The translations under genes and the position numbers were made by a program. The notes below the pieces were generated by a model. It was not told the DNA's origin. It searched no databases and was given only the letters and a program-made list of their open reading frames with translations. Shown piece by piece: positions 1 to 6,970 of a stretch of DNA of 6,970 nucleotides; position 1 is the stretch's first letter, and each line of letters begins with the position of its first letter. Source of the stretch: Methanomassiliicoccales archaeon PtaU1.Bin030 (GTDB taxonomy: Archaea > Thermoplasmatota > Thermoplasmata > Methanomassiliicoccales > Methanomassiliicoccaceae); assembly GCA_002067635.1 (NCBI GenBank), contig MVRB01000101.1:1-6970 (forward strand), in the 5' to 3' direction.

Positions 1-495
1 CACGGCCTCCTTGGTGATCCCGCAGTGCACCGTCATGAAGTCCACGCCGTCCTTGGCGTGCTTGACGATGCCGTTAAAGATGTCATCCTCGTCCATGTCC
101 ACCAACGCACCCTGCCGGGCCATCCTCAGCCCGGTCTGGTAGATGGGCACGGTGCCCACGGGCAGGGGGCAGGAGGCGATGATCTTCCGACGGATGGCGT
201 CTATGTCCCCGCCGGTGCTCAGGTCCATGATGGCATCGGCGCCGTACTCCATGGACAGGCGGACCTTCTCCAGCTCCTCCTCGACCTCCACGCGGTCGCG
301 GGACGTGCCCACGTTGACGTTGACCTTGACGCTCAGCCCCTCCCCTATCCCGCAGGCCCGGGGACCGTGCACGGGGTTGAAGGGTATGACCACTCTCCCC
401 TCCCGGACCCGCCGGGCGAGAACGCTCTCCTCTACCCCCTCCTTGCGGGCAACCTCCCTGATCTGCTCAACATAGGGTTCGACCGACACGACCAT
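1..495 (-). CDS. thiC: Phosphomethylpyrimidine synthase ThiC, N-terminal 165 codons (partial)
   Basis: ThiC is a cytosolic radical-SAM enzyme that rearranges aminoimidazole ribotide into hydroxymethylpyrimidine phosphate, the pyrimidine half of thiamine. The reverse strand reads MVVSVEPYVEQIREVARKEG at the N-terminus, then RVVIPFNPVHG, CGIGEGLSVKVNVNVGTS, a segment around MDLSTGGDIDAIRRK (about residues 88-102), SCPLPVGTVPIYQ and VDFMTVHCGITKEAV at the window edge; these are characteristic ThiC segments. The short N-terminus fits the roughly 430-residue archaeal form, not the long enterobacterial form. The C-terminal CxxCxxxxC iron-sulfur motif would lie beyond the left edge. ATG at 495 is chosen because a TAG lies two codons upstream in the same frame and the resulting N-terminus has a normal length for the family. 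However, no good ribosome binding site precedes it, while a strong one precedes the ATG at 537 (see the mini-ORF). The gene is divergent from gyrB. Identity is firm; the start is less so. Confidence 0.93.
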   Translation of the reverse strand, partial: MVVSVEPYVEQIREVARKEGVEESVLARRVREGRVVIPFNPVHGPRACGIGEGLSVKVNVNVGTSRDRVEVEEELEKVRLSMEYGADAIMDLSTGGDIDAIRRKIIASCPLPVGTVPIYQTGLRMARQGALVDMDEDDIFNGIVKHAKDGVDFMTVHCGITKEAV

Positions 496-498
496 CTT

Positions 499-537
499 CT
501 ATCGGTCAAATCCTAAGCCCATCTTACTAAAAGACAT
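499..537 (-). other. 12-codon mini-ORF ahead of and in frame with thiC, ending in TAG
   Basis: ATG at 537-535 is preceded by GGAGGGG at 549-543, with good spacing. It opens 12 codons (MSFSKMGLGFDR), then TAG at 501-499, AAG, and the thiC ATG at 495. The mini-ORF and thiC share a frame with only this TAG between them. Three readings are possible. It may be a leader peptide that hands ribosomes to thiC by termination-reinitiation. It may be the true thiC start with TAG read as pyrrolysine, if the host has that system. Or the ATG may be chance. If transcription starts near 540 from the TATA-like box at 563-570, the ribosome binding site would not be in the mRNA. Confidence 0.35.
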
Positions 538-542
538 TTCCG

Positions 543-562
543 CCCCTCCGGGGGTCCCGGGG
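543..562 (-). promoter_or_regulatory. GC-rich hairpin overlapping the ribosome binding site ahead of thiC
   Basis: On the minus strand CCGGG (560-556) can pair with CCCGG (552-548) around a 3-nt loop. An alternative pairing joins CCCC (562-559) with GGGG (546-543). Either fold involves part of the GGAGGGG ribosome binding site at 549-543, so it could mask the mini-ORF start. The pairing is visible in the sequence; the regulatory role is inference and applies only if this stretch is transcribed. Confidence 0.3.
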
Positions 563-570
563 ATTATAAA
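563..570 (-). promoter_or_regulatory. TATA-like box, candidate thiC promoter (proximal)
   Basis: The minus strand reads TTTATAAT after a T-run, resembling the archaeal TFB/TBP-binding element. With usual archaeal spacing, transcription would start near 540, giving a leader of about 45 nt before the ATG at 495 and an almost leaderless mini-ORF. The box overlaps the T-run of the hairpin at 568-588, so the same bases can be read as a promoter or as a termination signal. Confidence 0.4.
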
Positions 571-588
571 AAAAGCGCTTTTGAGCGC
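568..588 (-). terminator. Hairpin followed by T7, intrinsic-terminator-like, upstream of thiC
   Basis: On the minus strand GCGCT (588-584), loop CAAA, AGCGC (579-575) is followed at once by seven T residues (574-568). The 5-bp stem plus T-run looks like a bacterial intrinsic terminator; in archaea the T-run alone is the main termination signal. No minus-strand gene lies just upstream for it to end, so it would act as an attenuator if thiC transcription begins near 600 from the TATA-like element at 621-630. Otherwise it is part of the proximal promoter. Confidence 0.3.
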
Positions 589-620
589 CACTTTTCCCTT
601 GTACCGTCGACAGAGGTTTT

Positions 621-630
621 GCTTATATAG
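621..630. promoter_or_regulatory. TATA-like element readable on both strands
   Basis: The plus strand reads GCTTATATAG and the minus strand CTATATAAGC, so either direction gives a plausible archaeal TATA box. Minus-strand use predicts a thiC transcript starting near 600, with a leader of about 105 nt containing the hairpin-T7 and the mini-ORF. Plus-strand use predicts a start near 652, inside the palindrome at 648-659, with a leader of about 130 nt ahead of gyrB. Direction is not decidable from sequence alone. Confidence 0.35.
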
Positions 631-647
631 CCAGATGCAGTTCGAAG

Positions 648-659
648 GGTATTAATACC
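648..659. promoter_or_regulatory. 12-bp perfect palindrome, candidate operator
   Basis: GGTATTAATACC is its own reverse complement. It lies between the two divergent genes, about 20 bases from the TATA-like element at 621-630 and about 55 bases before the one at 713-722. Its size and position suit a dimeric helix-turn-helix regulator of thiC, gyrB or both. No regulator is identified, and a single copy could be chance. Confidence 0.3.
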
Positions 660-712
660 TAAAGTCTATTACATTGATGGTCGAAGTAGGAGAAGGGATG
701 CACAGCTTCTAC

Positions 713-722
713 GTTATAAAAA
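713..722 (+). promoter_or_regulatory. TATA-like box, likely gyrBA promoter
   Basis: The sequence GTTATAAAAA stands out from its GC-richer surroundings. Archaeal spacing predicts transcription starting near 743, giving a leader of about 40 nt that includes the ribosome binding site at 770-774. No bacterial -35/-10 pair was seen. This is the best-placed promoter candidate for the gyrB-gyrA operon. Confidence 0.5.
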
Positions 723-769
723 AACGACTGAGTTAGCCCGCTCTCTAGGGGAAGAAGGGAATGGATCTC

Positions 770-774
770 GAGGT
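770..774 (+). promoter_or_regulatory. Ribosome binding site deciding the gyrB start
   Basis: GAGGT ends nine bases before the ATG at 784, a workable distance. The in-frame TTG at 775 directly abuts this site and is too close to use it, so ATG 784 is preferred, giving the N-terminus MEDSNYGADKI that fits the GyrB family. Confidence 0.6.
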
Positions 775-783
775 TTGATTTCA

Positions 784-3700
784 ATGGAAGACAGCAATTA
801 TGGGGCAGACAAGATCCAGGTATTGGAGGGTCTGCAAGCGGTCAGGAAGAGGCCCGGCATGTACATCGGCTCCACCGATGCCCGGGGCCTTCATCATCTC
901 ATTTACGAGGTCGTCGATAATAGCATCGACGAGGTGATGGCCGGCTTCTGCACGAAGATCGACATCACGATCAACGCCGACGGCAGCGTCACGGTGTCCG
1001 ATGACGGGAGGGGCATACCTACCGGCATCCACGAGAAGTACGGTCGCCCGGCCGTGGAGCTGGTAGTGACCACCCTGCATGCTGGGGGCAAGTTCGACCG
1101 TAAAAGCTACAAGGTGTCGGGAGGCCTGCACGGCGTCGGGCTGTCGGTCGTGAACGCCCTCTCGGAGTACCTGGAGACCACGGTGAGGAGGGAGGGCCAC
1201 GTGCACCAGATGAGGTGCGAGCGTGGAATACTGGTCACCCCCCTGAAGGTAATCGGGGAGACCACAGAGACGGGGACGCAGCAGCACTTCCGTCCGGACC
1301 CCGAGATCTTCGAGAGCCTCGACTTCGATGCGGACACCGTGGCCCACCACCTCCAGGACCTCGCCTATCTGAACGGCGGGGTCAGGATCACCTTCCGCGA
1401 CCTCCGCCCGGGGAGGGAGAGGGAGGACCTGTTCCATGCAGAGGGCGGCATCGTGGAGTTCGTCCAGCACCTGAACAAGAACAAGGTGGCCATGCACGAT
1501 CGCCCCATCTACCTCACCTGCGAGCGCGATGATGTTATGGTGGAGGTGGCCATGCAGTACACGGACGCGTACTCCGAGAGCGTGTTCTCCTACGTCAACA
1601 ACATCAACACCGTAGAGGGAGGGACCCACCTCATGGGCTTCCGCTCTGCGCTCACCCGCAGCATCAACGAGTACGCCAAGCGGAACAAGTTCCTCAAGGA
1701 GAACGAGGAGAACCTCAGCGGGGAGGACGTCCGCGAGGGTCTTACGGCCATACTGAGCGTGAAGATACCGGAGCCGCAGTTCGAGGGCCAGACCAAGACC
1801 AAGCTGGGCAACAGCGAGGTCAAGGGCATAGTCGACTCCTGCGTCTACGAGAAGTTCAACCAGTTCCTGGAGGAGAACCCCAAGGCCGCCGAGGCCTGCA
1901 TCAAGAGGTCCATACTGGCGTTCCAGGCCAGAGAGGCGGCGCGTAAGGCCAGGGAGCTGACCCGCCGCAAGGGTTTCCTGGAGGGCAGCGGCCTCCCGGG
2001 AAAGCTGGCCGACTGCCAGGAGAAGGACCCCGCGAAGTCGGAGCTCTATATCGTGGAGGGGAACAGTGCCGGAGGTTGCTTCTCCGGTGACACCAGAGTG
2101 GCTTTGGCCGATGGAAGAGACCTAAGCTTCGCGGAGATGGTTTCTGAGCAGGCCGAGGGCAAAGAGCATTTCTGCTACACCATTCGTCATGATGGAAAGA
2201 TCGGCATAGAGAGGGCGATCAATGCACGGATCACCAGGAAGAACGCCGATGTGGTGAAGATCAAACTCGACAACGGCCAGAGCATTGTCTGTACACCCGA
2301 CCACCTCTTCATGCTACGCGATGGGAAATACCAGAAGGCAAAAGATCTTCATGCCGGCGACTCCTTGATGCCGCTGTACCGTAAGGTTTCAGACAAGACT
2401 GATAGAGGGGTGACCATCGACGGTTATGAGATGGTTTGGGATCCCCGCTCCGAATCTTGGCTATTCACACATATGGTAGCAGATTGGTACAACTTGTGGC
2501 AGGGTAACTACACCAATGCTGATGGTGAGCATTGTCAACACGTGGACTTCGACAAACGGAATAACAATCCCACCAACCTAGTGCGGATGACCAAGGATGA
2601 GCACCTCTGCTTACATCGCACGCATGTCAACAAAACCCTGCACACCTCTGAGACAAAGGAAAAGTGCAGAGCTATCAAACGAACTGATGAATTCCGCTCT
2701 GCCATGAGCGTCAGGATGAAGATGCCTGAGACAAGCCAGATACTATCCAGAAATGCAAAGGCACAATGGTCTGACAGCAACTACAAATCCTATATGGGGA
2801 CCAGATGGCGCAATTACTACGAGTCCAATCTGGAGTATCAACAACAAAATGCCCTTCAGCTAATGAAGGCTCAGCAAGAATACTGGGGCAAGGAAGAGCA
2901 CAGACGAGAGCAATCCGATAGGAAGAAAGCACTATTCGCTGAACACCCAGAAATCAAAGAGGCACTCTCATCAATTGCCAAGGAACAATGGAAAGACCCT
3001 ATATTGTTGAAATGGAGGAGGGAGGCCACTAGGGCTCAATGGACACCTGAGTTCAGAGAGAGAAGGAGGAGAGCTCTCGAAGACACATACTACCGAAAGA
3101 CGATGGGCATCCTCAACCTCTTCATGGACTCCAATGGAGGGCTGGATGTTGCAGCATATAATGAGCACAGACTGAAATCTCGTGACAAATCCCTGCTCAG
3201 GTATGATACGTTCTGTGACCGCTACTTCAATGGAAACACGAGCTTGTTGCTTGATACATTGGCCAACTTCAACCACAAGGTGGTCTCGGTAGAGGACACG
3301 GGAAAGAAAGTCGATGTATATGACATCGAGGTGCCAAACAGCCACAACTTCGCCCTCGCGTCAGGGGTCTTTGTTCACAACAGCGCCAAACAGGGCCGCA
3401 ACCGCGAGTTCCAGGCCATCCTGCCTCTCAGAGGTAAGATCCTGAACGTGGAGAAGTCCCGGATGGACAAGATCCTCAAGAACGCGGAGATCAGGAACCT
3501 CATAACCGCCATCGGGGCGGGCGTGGGGGCTGACTTCGACGTATCCAAGGTGAGGTACCATAAGATCATCATCATGACCGATGCCGATGTCGACGGCGCG
3601 CACATCTCCACCCTGCTGCTGACCCTGTTCTTCAGGTACATGCGGCCGCTCATCGACAGCGGCTACGTCTATCTGGCCATGCCCCCTCTGTACAAGGTCT

Positions 3701-3993
3701 CCAAGGGCAACAGCAAGGAGATCTACGCTTACAACGAGCGGGAGCTGGCCGTGGCGATGGAGAAGCTGGGCAAGGGGGCCAACGTTCAGAGGTACAAGGG
3801 CCTGGGGGAGATGAACCCCGCTCAGCTGTGGGAGACCACCATGGACCCCTCCGTCCGGTCGTTGAAGAAGGTGACCATCGAGGACGCCGTCCGCGCGGAC
3901 GAGCTGTTCACCATCCTCATGGGAGACCAGGTCGCACCGAGGAAGGACTTCATCACCTCGCACGCGAAGGAAGTGGAGAACCTGGACATCTAG
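784..3993 (+). CDS. gyrB: DNA gyrase subunit B precursor, complete, intein-containing
   Basis: GyrB is the ATPase and TOPRIM subunit of the A2B2 gyrase that introduces negative supercoils. The precursor has 1069 aa; removing the 435-aa intein leaves 634 aa, usual for the short GyrB form. The ATPase domain shows EVVDN with Glu42, Asp45 and Asn46, DDGRGIP (73-79), GGLHGVG (113-119) and the transducer loop QTK (336-338). The TOPRIM domain has the catalytic Glu425 in EGNSAGG, then after the intein PLRGKILNVEK and DADVD, whose aspartates are 933, 935 and 937 (498, 500 and 502 after splicing). The C-terminus has YKGLGEMNP and ends in NLDI. The usual EGDSAGG is EGNSAGG here, matching E. coli D426N. 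The stop is TAG, with TGA one codon later. gyrA starts 10 bases downstream, so the two genes form an operon. Identity is certain; the ATG at 784 is favoured over TTG 775. Confidence 0.97.
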   Translation: MEDSNYGADKIQVLEGLQAVRKRPGMYIGSTDARGLHHLIYEVVDNSIDEVMAGFCTKIDITINADGSVTVSDDGRGIPTGIHEKYGRPAVELVVTTLHAGGKFDRKSYKVSGGLHGVGLSVVNALSEYLETTVRREGHVHQMRCERGILVTPLKVIGETTETGTQQHFRPDPEIFESLDFDADTVAHHLQDLAYLNGGVRITFRDLRPGREREDLFHAEGGIVEFVQHLNKNKVAMHDRPIYLTCERDDVMVEVAMQYTDAYSESVFSYVNNINTVEGGTHLMGFRSALTRSINEYAKRNKFLKENEENLSGEDVREGLTAILSVKIPEPQFEGQTKTKLGNSEVKGIVDSCVYEKFNQFLEENPKAAEACIKRSILAFQAREAARKARELTRRKGFLEGSGLPGKLADCQEKDPAKSELYIVEGNSAGGCFSGDTRVALADGRDLSFAEMVSEQAEGKEHFCYTIRHDGKIGIERAINARITRKNADVVKIKLDNGQSIVCTPDHLFMLRDGKYQKAKDLHAGDSLMPLYRKVSDKTDRGVTIDGYEMVWDPRSESWLFTHMVADWYNLWQGNYTNADGEHCQHVDFDKRNNNPTNLVRMTKDEHLCLHRTHVNKTLHTSETKEKCRAIKRTDEFRSAMSVRMKMPETSQILSRNAKAQWSDSNYKSYMGTRWRNYYESNLEYQQQNALQLMKAQQEYWGKEEHRREQSDRKKALFAEHPEIKEALSSIAKEQWKDPILLKWRREATRAQWTPEFRERRRRALEDTYYRKTMGILNLFMDSNGGLDVAAYNEHRLKSRDKSLLRYDTFCDRYFNGNTSLLLDTLANFNHKVVSVEDTGKKVDVYDIEVPNSHNFALASGVFVHNSAKQGRNREFQAILPLRGKILNVEKSRMDKILKNAEIRNLITAIGAGVGADFDVSKVRYHKIIIMTDADVDGAHISTLLLTLFFRYMRPLIDSGYVYLAMPPLYKVSKGNSKEIYAYNERELAVAMEKLGKGANVQRYKGLGEMNPAQLWETTMDPSVRSLKKVTIEDAVRADELFTILMGDQVAPRKDFITSHAKEVENLDI
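2521..2619 (+). other. HNH homing endonuclease core inside the GyrB intein
   Basis: Intein residues about 149-181 contain QHVDFDKRNNNPTNL, then RMTKDEHLCLH. This follows the HNH pattern HxDxDKxNNxPxNL with downstream histidines: the first histidine (codon 2539) would be the catalytic base, and the asparagines and later histidines (codons 2602 and 2614) metal-binding or structural. The nuclease would cut intein-free gyrB alleles at the insertion site so that the element is copied in. The usual HH pair is QH here, keeping the second histidine. All the named residues are present, so activity is plausible but unproven. Confidence 0.8.
2630..3090 (+). repeat. Tryptophan-punctuated helical repeats in the GyrB intein (likely DNA-binding arm)
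   Basis: After the HNH core comes a basic, helix-prone stretch with diverged repeats: NAKAQWSDSNY, GTRWRNYY, QQEYWGKEEH, SIAKEQWKDP, TRAQWTPEFRERRRRA. The main tryptophans are at intein residues 231, 244, 270, 305 and 322, most followed by an acidic residue and then Arg/Lys-rich turns. The pattern resembles the nuclease-associated modular domains of HNH and GIY-YIG homing enzymes, which read long target sites. A later segment (about 3150-3280, around LLRYDTFCDRYFNGNTSLLLDTL) could be a further helix-turn-helix unit. The repeat is visible only at the protein level. Confidence 0.6.
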
Positions 3994-4000
3994 AGGTGAT
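3993..4000 (+). promoter_or_regulatory. Ribosome binding site for gyrA, overlapping the gyrB stop
   Basis: GAGGTGAT matches the complement of the archaeal 16S rRNA 3' end and sits three bases before the gyrA ATG at 4004. Its first base is the last base of the gyrB TAG, so gyrB termination and gyrA initiation are probably coupled, which would help keep the subunits in balance. Confidence 0.8.
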
Positions 4001-4003
4001 CAT

Positions 4004-6970
<2,967 letters not shown>

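Larger units (their letters stand above)
2077..3381 (+). mobile_element. GyrB intein (435 aa) with HNH endonuclease
   Basis: This in-frame intein interrupts the TOPRIM motif at EGNSAGG/SAKQG. Splicing signals are complete: block A starts CFSGDTRVALADG with Cys1, block B is CTPDHLFML with its histidine at intein residue 76, block F is VYDIEVPNSHNF, and block G is GVFVHN with the terminal His-Asn, followed by a Ser at +1. It should therefore splice by the standard class 1 pathway and rejoin GyrB. The middle carries an HNH nuclease and tryptophan-rich repeats instead of LAGLIDADG. The insertion point, the length and phrases such as CYTIRHDG, DGYEMV, DSLMPL and ALASGVFVHN match my memory of the cyanobacterial Synechocystis GyrB intein; this needs an alignment. 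Sampled GC is lower than in the flanking extein (47% at 2761-2820, 58% at 1441-1500). The boundaries are exact from the motifs. Confidence 0.96.

Noticed and set aside
25..516. Plus-strand open frame opposite thiC
   Set aside because: The minus strand encodes unmistakable ThiC motifs across the whole stretch; the plus-strand protein resembles nothing known.
761..778. Five-codon ORF (MDLEV) just ahead of gyrB
   Set aside because: Too short and with only a weak purine-rich stretch before it; it ends inside the gyrB initiation region, but chance explains it.
775..783. Upstream TTG start for gyrB adding three residues
   Set aside because: The ribosome binding site GAGGT ends directly before it, leaving no spacing; ATG 784 has normal spacing and a family-like N-terminus.
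496..783. tRNA, TPP riboswitch or other RNA gene in the thiC-gyrB spacer
   Set aside because: No cloverleaf with TTCRA arm could be built around GTTCGAA, and no TPP core (CTGAGA plus the downstream conserved half) was found on the thiC strand.
3361..3963. Long minus-strand open frame opposite gyrB (also 781-1629)
   Set aside because: These mirror the codon bias of a GC-rich gene, show no recognisable protein features, and lie opposite strongly conserved GyrB sequence.

Overview
The window looks archaeal, most likely from a GC-rich euryarchaeon. The signs are TATA-like boxes ahead of the genes instead of -35/-10 pairs, GAGGTGAT-type ribosome binding sites, a short archaeal-style ThiC, and a two-gene gyrB-gyrA operon. 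An affinity to Thermoplasmata or Methanomassiliicoccales is only a guess; if correct, it bears on two in-frame TAG codons noted below.

Layout: (1) positions 1-495, minus strand, hold the N-terminal 165 codons of thiC, which runs off the left edge. (2) Positions 496-783 are a divergent intergenic region. It has TATA-like boxes for both directions, a 12-bp perfect palindrome, a hairpin followed by T7 on the thiC side, a GC-rich hairpin over a ribosome binding site, and a 12-codon mini-ORF ending in TAG in frame with thiC. (3) Positions 784-3993, plus strand, encode a complete GyrB precursor of 1069 aa, interrupted by a 435-aa intein in the TOPRIM motif (EGNSAGG/SAKQG). (4) Positions 4004-6970, plus strand, encode 989 codons of a GyrA precursor that runs off the right edge, interrupted by a 465-aa intein (VVGE/CLGKYHPHG).

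How the genes work together: both DNA gyrase subunits, from one transcript, must undergo protein splicing before a working A2B2 enzyme can form. The two inteins are unrelated in their endonuclease parts: the GyrB intein carries an HNH nuclease followed by tryptophan-punctuated helical repeats, and the GyrA intein carries a two-motif LAGLIDADG nuclease. Both sit in the cleavage core, in or next to the segments known in bacteria as quinolone-resistance-determining regions. The most unusual points are the paired inteins, a His-to-Gln change at the block B position of the GyrA intein, a GyrA insertion site different from the classical mycobacterial one, a GyrB residue equal to E. coli D426N, and the in-frame TAG just ahead of thiC.
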